Source of the DNA: Gordonia desulfuricans NBRC 100010
GTDB taxonomy: Bacteria > Actinomycetota > Actinomycetes > Mycobacteriales > Mycobacteriaceae
Assembly: GCF_001485495.1 (NCBI RefSeq)
Contig: NZ_BCNF01000045.1
Location: 1 to 39,673, forward strand
DNA length: 39,673 nucleotides
Direction: 5' to 3'
Positions 31,667-39,200 of the stretch are shown here, piece after piece; the stretch's first letter is position 1, and every line of letters starts with the position of its first letter. The notes below the pieces were generated by a model. It searched no databases. It was given only the letters and a program-made list of their open reading frames with translations, and was not told the DNA's origin. A program made the translations under genes and the position numbers.

Positions 31667-32929
31667 TCAGACGGCCTCTCCCGAGTTCTGGGAGGGGTCG
31701 TTTTTCGCGTCGCCCACCGAAAACCCACCGGAAACGACCGGGGCCAGTCGGTCGAGCACATGGCGCACGTCGCCGGTCACCTTCTTGCGCTGGACGTAGT
31801 GGCGACGGGTGATCTCCGGGGAGGTGTGGCCGAGCTGCTCGGCCGCCGCCTCCATCCCGACCTCGTCGGCCAGGATCGTCGCCACGGTCTTGCGGAACGT
31901 CTTCGGCGTCACCCACTCGAAGAGGTCGGGCGGCCCGTCAGGGGTGCCGTCGGCGCCGACGACGACCGTGCGCCGCGCATCGCGGAACTGCCGGCGCGTG
32001 TTCGCCGTCGTCCTCGGCCCGCCGTCGCGCGACGGGAACACCAGCCCGAGGTCATCCGACGGCAGATCCCGCTCCCGTTGGCGCTCAAGGGCCGCGACCA
32101 TGAAGTCTGGCAGGATCAGCCAGTGCTGGCTTGTCGCGGTCTTGGGCCGCGGCTGGTACTCGCCGCGCTTGTTGATCGCGCCGTCGAGGTACACCATGGC
32201 CGGCGCGAGATCGGTCGACCACTGCACGTGCTCCCAACGGAAGGCGAGCACCTCACTGATCCGGCCGCCCGAGCCGATGAGGCAGTCGGCGAGGTCAGGG
32301 AAGTCGACGCCACGCTTCGGCCCGAATCGGTTGGTTCCCGACCATGTGGCGATGCGGATCCGCAACTGCTGCAGCTCGTCGATCGTGAGGGCGCGAGTCA
32401 CGGCGGTCTCGGAGCTGCGGCGCGTGGTGTCGACGATCGGGTTGCGCTCGATGGCGTCGTGCTGGGCGGCCAGGGTCATCATGCCGGACAGCACGGTGCG
32501 GCACTGGCGGGAGCGCGAGTCGGTGGCGACGGCGCGCAAGAACCTGTCGAGCACGCCGACGGTCGCCTCGCCGACGCGGATCTCGCCCAGGCCGGGCGTG
32601 ATGTGCAGGGTGATGAGCTCGCGGTCGTTGTCGAGGGTGCCCACGGCGTAGTCGCCGGACTCGACGCGCTTGGCGAGCCACAGGTCGGCGAGGTCGGCGA
32701 GACGTGTCTTGCGGGTGATGTCGACGACCGATCCGGAGGTCCGGTCACGCTCGGCGAGCGCATCGAGGAGCGCACGCTCGGCCTTGGCGCCGCTGGCCCC
32801 GAACCTCTCGACCGGCCGTGTCCGGCCGTCGTAGTCGCGGTAACGAGCACGCGCTCGCCAGCGACCCGGTGCGACCTGTGTGCGGGTGATCTTCCCCCAG
32901 GTGCCGAGGGGGAGTGGAGGACGGGCCAT
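31667..32929 (-). CDS. int: Phage tyrosine integrase
   Basis: A 420-residue integrase. An N-terminal arm-binding region (ARYRDYDGRTRPVERFG) and core-binding SAM-like domain precede the catalytic domain, where I see Arg223 (GSGGRISEVLAFRW), Lys263, Lys343 in place of the first His (TPKTFRKTVAT), Arg346, His368 (LGHTS) and the nucleophile Tyr378 (RRHYVQ). Lys for that His is known in related enzymes, so it should be active. The ATG at 32929 has AGGA eight bases upstream. Its 3' end points at the tRNA-Ala, 14 bases away. Confidence 0.95.
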   Translation of the reverse strand: MARPPLPLGTWGKITRTQVAPGRWRARARYRDYDGRTRPVERFGASGAKAERALLDALAERDRTSGSVVDITRKTRLADLADLWLAKRVESGDYAVGTLDNDRELITLHITPGLGEIRVGEATVGVLDRFLRAVATDSRSRQCRTVLSGMMTLAAQHDAIERNPIVDTTRRSSETAVTRALTIDELQQLRIRIATWSGTNRFGPKRGVDFPDLADCLIGSGGRISEVLAFRWEHVQWSTDLAPAMVYLDGAINKRGEYQPRPKTATSQHWLILPDFMVAALERQRERDLPSDDLGLVFPSRDGGPRTTANTRRQFRDARRTVVVGADGTPDGPPDLFEWVTPKTFRKTVATILADEVGMEAAAEQLGHTSPEITRRHYVQRKKVTGDVRHVLDRLAPVVSGGFSVGDAKNDPSQNSGEAV

Positions 32930-33008
32930 CGTGGGTTCCTACCCTTTCATCTGTTCGAACTAGTGTTCGACCCAGCCCTGTCGGGGGACTCGGGTAGACA
33001 TTTCAGGC

Positions 33009-33185
33009 ATGGACGCGAACCTGGACTACCGGCTGGTCAATCACCTGGAGACGATCGACTTCACATCACTGACGGTGGCGCAGCTCTCCACTGTCGTTGC
33101 CGCCCTGGACCTCGTTCACCCCGCGGGCGTGATCCCGCGCGAGGTTGTTCGCCCGACGAAGCGCCGCCTGCGCATCGTCGGGTGA
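33009..33185 (+). CDS. Possible small protein between integrase and repressor
   Basis: A 58-residue frame on the plus strand: starts MDANLDYRLVNHLE, then a hydrophobic helix TVAQLSTVVAALDLV and a basic end TKRRLRIVG. Third codon positions are about 85% G or C, a coding-like value. However, its last 120 bases overlap the repressor gene on the other strand, and no clear ribosome site precedes it. Reading frames on the opposite strand also score well, so it may be chance. Confidence 0.35.
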   Translation: MDANLDYRLVNHLETIDFTSLTVAQLSTVVAALDLVHPAGVIPREVVRPTKRRLRIVG

Positions 33186-33947
33186 GGTCTTCTGGACTTC
33201 GTCCTCCGTGCCCGGTGCTCCCGGTTGCGCGGTCGGACTGGAGCGGTCGCCGGCGTCTTTATGCTCACTATCGTTCTCCTCAGATGCGTTGTGCTGACTG
33301 TTCTTCCATGCAACGAATCCTTCTAGTCCCCCGTGCTTGTCGATGTCCGTCCATCCAAGTCCGATCCGGTGGACTACCTCCCCCGAGGCACGGAGGCGAT
33401 CGATCCGTTCCGGGGTTCCGATCCCGAGTTCCTCGAATCGATCTGCGGCGCTGATGGGCTCATCCACTGCCCACCATTCGGACTTCCATGGCTCGTCGTC
33501 CGGCCCGAATGCGGGTCCAGGGTTCCATGGAGGCGTCCAAGGTCGACCCAACTTCGCGTCACGGATCATCTGCAGGACATCGGACAGCTCCCGTTCGGCG
33601 GCGTCAACCGGGATGTCACGAAGGATGGCGTACTCGAGCTCTAGGTTCAGAGACTTGGCGCGCGCACGCTGCCAGTCGTCGAAGATCGCCTCAGGGCGCC
33701 TTCCGCTGGACGCGTCCGTCGCTCGCACCACCACGTCTTCCGGCACCTCGGCTAGGTGGGCGATGGCCTTCAGGATCGCCTCGGTGGGTACAGAGCCATA
33801 GGTGCCGCGACGAATCCTATTCAGTGTCGAGTGCGAGATATCGAATCCGTCTCGGGCCGCAATCTCGGCCAGGCGCCGACCCGACGCGCCGTTGTGGCGC
33901 CGACTGGCCAGCTCGACAAAGCCGGCGAGGGATGTGGGTTCGTTCAT
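33066..33947 (-). CDS. Phage immunity repressor (helix-turn-helix)
   Basis: A 293-residue protein. Residues 1-70 hold an HTH: LAEIAARDGFDISHSTLNRIRRGTYGSVPTEAILKAIAHLAEVPEDVV, with the recognition helix around SHSTLNRIRRG. The middle (about 85-205) is unassigned and the last 90 residues are charged and disordered (Ser, Asp, Glu, His). It is transcribed toward the integrase and divergent from the HTH gene at 34175, with operators between; this is the immunity-repressor position. ATG at 33947 (MNEPTSL) fits best; the frame is open to 34025 but that would cross the putative promoter. Third-position GC is lower than in the host genes. Confidence 0.75.
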   Translation of the reverse strand: MNEPTSLAGFVELASRRHNGASGRRLAEIAARDGFDISHSTLNRIRRGTYGSVPTEAILKAIAHLAEVPEDVVVRATDASSGRRPEAIFDDWQRARAKSLNLELEYAILRDIPVDAAERELSDVLQMIRDAKLGRPWTPPWNPGPAFGPDDEPWKSEWWAVDEPISAADRFEELGIGTPERIDRLRASGEVVHRIGLGWTDIDKHGGLEGFVAWKNSQHNASEENDSEHKDAGDRSSPTAQPGAPGTEDEVQKTSPDDAQAALRRANNLARDHARGVNEVQGGNDSGELRHRQ

Positions 33948-33997
33948 GTCCGTCACTATCGCAACCTGTCGTCGGGTCGTGCACGTCTCGTGAATCA

Positions 33998-34003
33998 ATC
34001 CTA
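33998..34003 (-). promoter_or_regulatory. Candidate -10 box of the repressor gene
   Basis: TAGGAT on the minus strand, 51 bases from the repressor ATG. Operator copy A (34004-34024) lies directly upstream and would cover the spacer and -35, allowing self-repression. Confidence 0.4.
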
Positions 34004-34038
34004 TGACAAGTGGGTCATGAGTCACCGCACGTCATAGG
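34000..34038. promoter_or_regulatory. Operator copy A with flanking inverted repeat
   Basis: TGACAAG followed at once by TGGGTCATGAGTCA (34004-34024), enclosed by CCTATGAC (34000-34007) and GTCATAGG (34031-34038), a perfect 8-base inverted repeat. The TGGGTCATGASTCA core recurs at 34072 and 34395. Confidence 0.6.
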
Positions 34039-34059
34039 CATTATCTGCCAATTGTCGTC

Positions 34060-34100
34060 TTGACAAGTAGATGGGTCATGACTCATGATCCACTTGTCAA
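34060..34100. promoter_or_regulatory. Operator copy B, large palindrome
   Basis: TTGACAAGT (34060-34068) faces ACTTGTCAA (34092-34100) around TGGGTCATGACTCA (34072-34085). TTGACA at 34060-34065 with CATGAT at 34084-34089 could be the rightward early promoter, so repressor binding here would shut it off. Confidence 0.6.
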
Positions 34101-34174
34101 ACGGAAAATTGGAGGTCAGGATGACTAGGACAGCTCGGCGGAAACGCCCACCTCAACGAAGAAAGGAGGTCTGG

Positions 34175-34435
34175 ATGCGGGTGAAAGATGGCGGACAGGT
34201 CCGACGCTGGCGCAAGCAGCGGCGGTACAGCCAGCGGGAGCTGGCATTCCTCGTTCGCCGCACCCAGACGACGATCTACCTGATCGAGACCGGGCAACTC
34301 CGGAATGTCAGCGAGGATCTCGGTGTCGCAATCGCCGCCAGGCTGGACGTGCCCTGGGAAGACCTATTCGAAGCGCATGAAGTCGACCATTCAGTGGGTC
34401 ATGACTCATCGTCCAGTAGTCACGAGGTGGCGTGA
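34175..34435 (+). CDS. Cro-like helix-turn-helix protein
   Basis: An 86-residue XRE-type protein. The HTH is complete: VRRWRKQRRYSQRELAFLVRRTQTTIYLIETGQLRNVSEDLGVAIAARLDVPWEDLF, with SQRELA and the recognition helix TQTTIYLIETG. It is the first gene of the rightward operon, the Cro position. The ATG at 34175 follows a perfect AAAGGAGG site by six bases. An ATG at 34121 with GGAGG five bases upstream would add 18 basic residues; both are credible. The 3' end contains operator copy C, translated as HSVGHDSSSSS. Confidence 0.8.
   Translation: MRVKDGGQVRRWRKQRRYSQRELAFLVRRTQTTIYLIETGQLRNVSEDLGVAIAARLDVPWEDLFEAHEVDHSVGHDSSSSSHEVA
34395..34415. promoter_or_regulatory. Operator copy C inside the Cro-like gene
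   Basis: TGGGTCATGACTCA (34395-34408), identical to the core of copy B over 14 bases, located within codons near the 3' end of the HTH gene. It could be a downstream stoperator-like site or an auxiliary operator. Confidence 0.5.
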
Positions 34436-34674
34436 TGGTCAACTCCACCTACCACCCGTGCTGCCGGTGCGTGGGCCGTCACGGGCCCGACTGTCGTCGA
34501 CAGGGATCCGCGCGCTCCGGGATCATCCGGGCACTCATTGCCAACTTCACCGACCACTCCGCACCGGAGGGCTGCCGGTGCGGAGGGCGCGACGAGGAGA
34601 TCTCACACTCCACGGCCGTCGCGCGGCCCGACCCGGATGGGGATGCCGGGTCGGGCACCAAGCCCCAGGAATGA
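34435..34674 (+). CDS. Small Cys-rich phage protein
   Basis: A 79-residue protein whose ATG overlaps the upstream TGA by one base. Cysteines cluster as CCRCVGRHGPDCR near residues 9-21 and CRC near 48, with nearby His, suggesting a zinc site. The remainder is charged and Gly/Asp/Pro-rich. I do not recognise a family. Position in the early operon is the only clue to role. Confidence 0.55.
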   Translation: MVNSTYHPCCRCVGRHGPDCRRQGSARSGIIRALIANFTDHSAPEGCRCGGRDEEISHSTAVARPDPDGDAGSGTKPQE

Positions 34675-34733
34675 AAACGCCCGCCTCGGTGCGGACACAC
34701 CGGGCGGGCCAGAGAACAACTGAAAGGAATCTC

Positions 34734-35277
34734 GTGACCGAGAATACTCCACTTGCCATCCAGGGCGTCGACGGCGAACCCACCACCACGTCGCTGATCG
34801 TGGCCGAGGGGACCGCGGTTGAGCACCGCGCCGTGCTGCAGCTCATCCGGAACAACCTCGCCGACTTTGAGGAGTTCGGAAGGGTCGCATTTGAAATGCG
34901 CCCCTTTGCAACAGCCGGCGGAACACAGCACCGCGAGGTGGCTGTCCTCAACGAGCCGCAGGCGACACTCCTCCTCACCTACATGCGCAACAGCGACATC
35001 GTGCGCGAGTTCAAGCGGAACCTTGTCCGCGCGTTCTTCGAGCTCCGCAGCCGTCCGGAGCCGAAGCTCGAAGGCCCCGAACTCCTCGCGGCCGCGGTGC
35101 TCGAATCGCAGAAGGTGATCGAGCAGCGCGATGCCCGGATCTTCCAGCTCGAGCAGAAAGTCACCGCCGGCGCTGCTCCTCACTGGCGCGGAGGCGATCA
35201 TGCTCGCCAAGGCTTTGCTAGGTGCGGCCCAGCCAAGCGAAGAGGACTTCTGGACTGGCGAGGACGGTCAGTCATGA
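34734..35277 (+). CDS. Rha-type phage antirepressor, apparently frameshifted
   Basis: The N-terminal 110 residues are a clear Rha domain: TTSLIVAEGTAVEHRAVLQLI, FEEFGRVAFEMRPF and REVAVLNEPQATLLLTYMRNS, then VREFKRNLVRAFFEL. A coiled coil follows (LESQKVIEQRDARIFQLEQKV). After about 35160 this frame degrades: third-position GC falls near 47% and the peptide becomes Arg/Gly-rich. The +1 frame then looks coding (LLLTGAEAIMLAKALLGAAQ, ending WTGEDGQS) and stops at 35277, overlapping the next ATG by four bases like its neighbours. So the true product probably spans a one-base shift between about 35131 and 35170. Start is GTG at 34734 after AAAGGAA. Rha proteins counteract or modulate repressors. 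Confidence 0.6.
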
Positions 35278-35420
35278 CCGCCACCTACTTCGGCGCCACG
35301 GTCGTCGGGGTCGAGGACTACACGCCGACGTCGGCCACCGTGTTCGTGACGATGCCGGAAGCCTTCGGGGTGCTGCGCATCGACGATGCCGCGCTCGCGG
35401 ATATCGAGGTGTCAGCATGA
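35274..35420 (+). CDS. Small early phage protein
   Basis: A 48-residue protein starting MTATYFGATVVGVEDYTPTS and ending ADIEVSA, probably one small beta-rich unit. The ATG overlaps the TGA of the preceding +1 frame (ATGA), and its own TGA overlaps the next ATG. The frame is joined to the Rha-domain frame without a stop, so a fusion reading is possible; the overlap pattern makes a separate gene more likely. No family recognised. Confidence 0.55.
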   Translation: MTATYFGATVVGVEDYTPTSATVFVTMPEAFGVLRIDDAALADIEVSA

Positions 35421-35725
35421 CCTTCACCCGCGAGCAACTCAATGCCCTCGGGGTCGCAACGGATCTGCAGACCGCGGCCGAAGCCCTCGGGATCTCCCGA
35501 GCCACTGCGTACGACCTGGCGTCCCGGGACGAGTTCCCGGTCCCGGTGATCCGATACGGCACCCGCTACAGCGTGCCGACCGCAGGCCTGCGCGAGGTGC
35601 TCCTCGGTGAGACCCCGCCGCCGGCCGACGAGATCCTGGCCCGGCTCGACCAGATCGCCGCCCACCTCGGCGCGCTGGTCCAGATCGCAAAACTGCAGTC
35701 CCTCAACTCGATTGGAGCAGCATGA
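35417..35725 (+). CDS. Helix-turn-helix protein, excisionase-like
   Basis: A 102-residue protein. LQTAAEALGISRATAYDLASRDEFPVPVIRYGTRYSVPTAGLREVL (residues 17-62) is the winged HTH of MerR/Xis-type DNA-binding proteins, with the wing at RYGTRYSVP. A helical tail (EILARLDQIAAHLGALVQIAKL) may dimerise. An excisionase or early regulator are both possible. ATGA overlap with the upstream gene and the same with the downstream gene fix the limits. Confidence 0.75.
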   Translation: MTFTREQLNALGVATDLQTAAEALGISRATAYDLASRDEFPVPVIRYGTRYSVPTAGLREVLLGETPPPADEILARLDQIAAHLGALVQIAKLQSLNSIGAA

Positions 35726-35919
35726 TGATCGACACCATCGTCAACAACCTCGGCGCGTGCGTGATCGCGGGCGCCGGAATCCTGGTCGGCGTCGGCCTGA
35801 TCGTCGACGTCATCCGCGCCTGGTGCTGGCGCGACGCCGACGACACGTTCCTCGAGATCGACCGCGGCGAGATCAACGCCGACAATCCGCTCAACGTCCT
35901 GCCGAGACGCGACCAGTGA
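35722..35919 (+). CDS. Small membrane protein of the phage early operon
   Basis: A 65-residue protein with one transmembrane helix (about residues 10-30, LGACVIAGAGILVGVGLIVDVI), then an acidic, soluble end (DDTFLEIDRGEINADNPLNV). Starts at ATG 35722 within the upstream stop, or the ATG one codon later. Function unknown; superinfection exclusion proteins often have this size and topology, which is inference only. Confidence 0.6.
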   Translation: MMIDTIVNNLGACVIAGAGILVGVGLIVDVIRAWCWRDADDTFLEIDRGEINADNPLNVLPRRDQ

Positions 35920-36431
35920 CCCCGCGATCGACGAGCCTGGGTCAGCAGCTCAAGAACTCGATGCTCACACAGCTCGAACAGATCGACGCGCCGGCCGGCA
36001 TGGAGTGGCGAGTGGTCAGCTTCCGGCGGTGGATGCAGCACGCCGACTCCGGTGCGACCGTGGTCCGCCTCGACGTCAAGGACGGTGACGAGGTCAGTGA
36101 CCTGTACCTGGTGGCCGCGACAGCCTCTGACGCCCCGGCGCCGCGTAGCCTCCGCCCGGCCGAGCCTGCGCCGAGTCGCCGCTCGCCGCGCGCGCCGATC
36201 CCGCAGTGCCGCCTGGATCTGATCGCCTGGTTGGAAGCACATCCGGGGGAGTGGGCGGAGTACGTGGCGGCCGGCGATGAGGACGTGTCGGCACCTCAGA
36301 TCGCCAAGTGCGTGCGCTCCGGTTCCGGCGGGTTCGGCCCCGGATTCAGCGTGAGGACCCGCGGGTCGAGATTCACCCGCGTGTCGGCCTTCGTGCGCTA
36401 CGACCCGGTGTCGGCAGGACGGCCTGCGTGA
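35916..36431 (+). CDS. Phage protein of unknown function
   Basis: A 171-residue protein starting at a GTG that overlaps the upstream stop (GTGA). Two parts: residues 1-70 (LTQLEQIDAPAGMEWRVVSFRRWMQHADSGATVVRL) and, after a Pro/Ala/Ser linker, a second domain with LDLIAWLEAHPGEWAEYVA and GSGGFGPGFSVRTRGSRFTRVSAFVRYDP. The second resembles a short DNA-binding winged fold, but I cannot name it. Confidence 0.6.
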   Translation: MTPRSTSLGQQLKNSMLTQLEQIDAPAGMEWRVVSFRRWMQHADSGATVVRLDVKDGDEVSDLYLVAATASDAPAPRSLRPAEPAPSRRSPRAPIPQCRLDLIAWLEAHPGEWAEYVAAGDEDVSAPQIAKCVRSGSGGFGPGFSVRTRGSRFTRVSAFVRYDPVSAGRPA

Positions 36432-36520
36432 TGTGCCTCGTGTGCGGCCACCTCACCCTCTCCGAGGTGTGCCCAGCTTGCCTCCGAATCATCAACCCCT
36501 CGAAGGGAATCGAATCGTGA
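36431..36520 (+). CDS. Very small zinc-ribbon-like protein
   Basis: A 29-residue peptide with paired CxxC motifs: CLVC at residues 2-5 and CPAC at 14-17. Starts at an ATG overlapping the upstream TGA by one base; the next gene's GTG overlaps its stop. The overlaps on both sides and the four-cysteine pattern support a real gene despite its size. Confidence 0.5.
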   Translation: MCLVCGHLTLSEVCPACLRIINPSKGIES

Positions 36521-36789
36521 CCATCAACATCAGATCGGTGGCCGACCTCGATGTCGGCTACCAGCGGCACGTCGGCGCGGTGATCGAGTGGCGGTCTCTG
36601 GCCGCCACTCGGCCCGCGGTCCTCCACATCATCGACGCCGACGAGACCGAGTTCGGCGAGGTCGGCGTGGAGATCGAGATCTCCGACCTCGCCATGGGTC
36701 AGGTGGCCGACCGTGCGTCGGTGTGCGTGCCGCTGTCGGCGGTCCTGCAGCTCGCCGACGAGGCTCGGGCGGCGGGGGAGGCGGCATGA
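36517..36789 (+). CDS. Small phage protein of unknown function
   Basis: A 90-residue acidic protein: MTINIRSVADLDVGYQRHVG start, a strand-rich centre (PAVLHIIDADETEFGEVGVEIEISD) and a C-terminal helix (VPLSAVLQLADEARAAG). GTG start at 36517 with AAGGGA about eight bases upstream, overlapping the preceding stop. No recognised family. Confidence 0.55.
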   Translation: MTINIRSVADLDVGYQRHVGAVIEWRSLAATRPAVLHIIDADETEFGEVGVEIEISDLAMGQVADRASVCVPLSAVLQLADEARAAGEAA

Positions 36790-37007
36790 CCAAGTCCGAT
36801 CATCTGCGCGAGGCGGCGAAGCTCCTCGAGACCGCGGCGGCCGAACTGTCCGATGCTGCACGGCACCTCGACGCGCACCCCGGTGACGTCGAGCTCGTCG
36901 AGGGGGCGACGGTTGCCGCCGACGCGCACATCTCGATCGCCGACGCCCACATGACGCTCGCAAGCCACACCGGCACGGGCATCCGAATCCGGGTGGTGGG
37001 CCCATGA
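36786..37007 (+). CDS. Small helical phage protein
   Basis: A 73-residue protein that reads as an antiparallel helix pair: HLREAAKLLETAAAELSDAARHLD, a turn, then TVAADAHISIADAHMTLASH. Its ATG and stop both overlap neighbours by four bases. It lies directly before the RecE-like gene and could be an accessory factor; this is inference. Confidence 0.55.
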   Translation: MTKSDHLREAAKLLETAAAELSDAARHLDAHPGDVELVEGATVAADAHISIADAHMTLASHTGTGIRIRVVGP

Positions 37008-38002
37008 CCACCAAGTTCGCCGACCTCAAGGCGAAGGCCCACGAGGAGGGCGCGAAGGCGTGGCGTGACGGCGAAGCTCGCTGCCCGTATGCGTCGAGCG
37101 ACCTTGCGCAGGCCTGGTACGCGGGCTGGAACGAGGCCCAGGAGTGGGCGGTCACCGGAAACCGGATCCCCGCCGAGGACGGGGTGTACGCCGACATCAC
37201 CGACACCGTCTACCACTCCGATCGCCACTCGCTGTCGTCGTCCGGGGCGAAGACGATCCTCGAGCCGGGCGGCCCTGCCGTCTTACGGTGGGCGCCGGCG
37301 AAGACGTCCGCCGCGTTCGACTACGGGCACGCCGCTCACGAGTTGGTCCTGGGTAAGGGGTCGGGAATCGCGGTCGTCGACGCCAAGGACTGGCGCACGA
37401 AGGACGCGAAAGCCGCACAGGATGCGGCCCGCGACGCCGGCAAGACGCCGATGCTACGCAAGGACTACGACCGCGCGGAAGAGCTGGCAGCCGCGGTCAA
37501 GTCACATCCGCTCGGCGAGGTCCTGTTCTCCGAGGGGGTTGCGGAGCAGTCGATCTGGGCGCACGACGAGCTGTCCGGCGCCCGTATCCGCTGCCGCCCC
37601 GACTGGTGGGTGTCGTCGACGTTCATCGACCTGAAGACCGCCACCGACCCCGGTCGATTCGACCGCGCGATCGAGGACTACTCCTACCACCTGTCCGCGG
37701 CGTACTACCTGCACGTCGCGCGATCCATTGGCGTGCAGGTGGATTCGTTCATCCTCATCGCCGTCGGCAAAACCTCGCCGTTCCTCGTCGACGTGTGCGA
37801 GCTGTCGTCGAAGGATCTCAGCATCGGCCAGGAGTTGACCCGCGCCGCGATCGACCTGTTCGCGCACTGCCAACGCGCCGACACCTGGCCAGGGCTTCCG
37901 GCCGAATTGCGCACCGCCACACTCCCGGATCGCATCCGCTACCGCGCGGACATCGCGATCCAGCGCGCCACAACCACCATCACCGAAGGGACCAGAGCAT
38001 GA
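37004..38002 (+). CDS. RecE-like PD-(D/E)XK nuclease with N-terminal RMF-like domain
   Basis: A 332-residue protein. Residues 11-48 match the ribosome modulation factor/CrpP pattern: AHEEGAKAWRDGEARCPY, eight residues, WYAGWNEAQ, like E. coli RMF (G...A...G....CPY......W..GW.EA). From about residue 60 begins a PD-(D/E)XK nuclease of the exonuclease VIII type: DTVYHSDRHSLSSSGAKTIL, FDYGHAAHELVLG, and the active-site pair RCRPDWW (Asp) and FIDLKTA (Asp-x-Lys), with YHLSAAYYL after. It should degrade one strand of duplex DNA to feed the RecT-like protein encoded next. ATGA overlaps on both sides. Confidence 0.8.
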   Translation: MTTKFADLKAKAHEEGAKAWRDGEARCPYASSDLAQAWYAGWNEAQEWAVTGNRIPAEDGVYADITDTVYHSDRHSLSSSGAKTILEPGGPAVLRWAPAKTSAAFDYGHAAHELVLGKGSGIAVVDAKDWRTKDAKAAQDAARDAGKTPMLRKDYDRAEELAAAVKSHPLGEVLFSEGVAEQSIWAHDELSGARIRCRPDWWVSSTFIDLKTATDPGRFDRAIEDYSYHLSAAYYLHVARSIGVQVDSFILIAVGKTSPFLVDVCELSSKDLSIGQELTRAAIDLFAHCQRADTWPGLPAELRTATLPDRIRYRADIAIQRATTTITEGTRA

Positions 38003-39063
38003 CCACCAACGAGATCGCCACCACCGACGACAACGGCCTGTCGCTGCTGCCGCCCGCCCAGCCGATGCAGTCCAGCTCGATCAACACGCTCATGGAGCAC
38101 GCCCGTGCGATGAACACCGCGTACGAGCTGGCCGAGAAGATGTGCGGCACCCAGCTGGTGCCCCAGATCTACCGCGGCAAGCCGCAGGACGGCACCGCGG
38201 CGATCCTCTACGGCGCCGAGCTCGGACTGACCCCGATCCAGTCGCTGCAGCAGATCTTCGTGGTCCACGGGACGCCGGCGATCTACACCCGCACGATGGT
38301 CGCATTGCTCAAGCGCCGCGGATTCCGCATCTGGACCGAGTCGAGCACCGACGAGTCCGTGACCGTGATGGGGCAGGCTCCGGACGGTACCGCCGAGGCA
38401 TCGACATGGACGATCGAGCGCGCCACCAGGGCCGGTTACGTGCCGACGATCAATGAGACTACCGGCAAGTTCAAGACGAACGCGAACGGCAAGTTGATCG
38501 GCAACGAGAAGTATCTGACCGATCCGCAGGCCATGCTCTACGCGAAGGCCGCGGCCGAGGTGTGCCGGAAGCTGGCACCCGAAGTGCTGCTGGGCCTCTC
38601 GGTCGACGACGAGACCGAGCCGCGCGACGAGGGTGCGCCGCGCAAGGTCCGCAACGAGGCCGCGGTCCGGGCACCGGGGGTCGATGAGCTCCGCGCCCGA
38701 CTGGGTGTCGCGGCGAAGTCGAGGCCGATCGAGGCGGCCGCCGAGCCGACTCCGGTCGATACGCCGGAGCACGCCGCTGAGCAGGAGACGAACGCGCCGT
38801 CCCGGGATGCGCTCATGCGGTTGAATGCGCTATTCGAGCGCGCCGGCCTCGGCGGGAAAACTGCGGCCGTCAAGGCGAAGAAGAAGACCGTCACCGAGGC
38901 CCTCCTCGGGCGGTCGGTCGACGATCTGACCGCCGATGACGTCGAGCACCTCACCAGCCAGCTCGATCAGCTGACAAAGGAGGGCGAGAACAGCGGCCAG
39001 GGTGACGATCTGCTCGTCGCGACCGTCGCATCGATCCTCGAGGAGAAGGCGGCCGACCAGTGA
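37999..39063 (+). CDS. RecT-like single-strand annealing protein
   Basis: A 354-residue protein. The central part follows phage RecT-type annealing proteins: AAILYGAELGLTPIQSLQQIFVVHGTPAIYTRTMVALLKRRGFRI, then WTIERATRAGYV, KYLTDPQAMLYAKAAAEVCRKLAPEVLLGL. The last 130 residues are variable, with an Ala/Glu/Pro linker and helical tail. It would anneal single strands made by the upstream nuclease, in recombination-dependent phage replication; pairs of this sort occur in actinophages such as Che9c (gp60/gp61). The ATG overlaps the nuclease stop. Confidence 0.72.
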   Translation: MTTNEIATTDDNGLSLLPPAQPMQSSSINTLMEHARAMNTAYELAEKMCGTQLVPQIYRGKPQDGTAAILYGAELGLTPIQSLQQIFVVHGTPAIYTRTMVALLKRRGFRIWTESSTDESVTVMGQAPDGTAEASTWTIERATRAGYVPTINETTGKFKTNANGKLIGNEKYLTDPQAMLYAKAAAEVCRKLAPEVLLGLSVDDETEPRDEGAPRKVRNEAAVRAPGVDELRARLGVAAKSRPIEAAAEPTPVDTPEHAAEQETNAPSRDALMRLNALFERAGLGGKTAAVKAKKKTVTEALLGRSVDDLTADDVEHLTSQLDQLTKEGENSGQGDDLLVATVASILEEKAADQ

Positions 39064-39200
39064 CGACCACACCCGACGCACTCGTCGTCGACCAACTGCG
39101 TGAGCAGGCCGAGTGCGGCTGCTCAAGGCCGGCGGCCGTATCGGAGCCCGCGGCGCCGAGGTCGTGGTGGTCGCGGCTCGCCCGGGGTGGTGCGCGATGA
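39060..39200 (+). CDS. Very small phage frame, uncertain
   Basis: A 46-residue frame: GTG at 39060 overlapping the RecT-like stop (GTGA), TGA overlapping the next ATG (ATGA). The second half is Arg/Trp/Ala-rich and less convincing. An alternative is a GTG at 39113 in the frame of the next gene, which adds 28 residues (RLLKAGGRIGARGAEVVVVA) and also has very high third-position GC. Either the small gene or the longer neighbour is real, or a frameshift joins them. Confidence 0.35.
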   Translation: MTTTPDALVVDQLREQAECGCSRPAAVSEPAAPRSWWSRLARGGAR

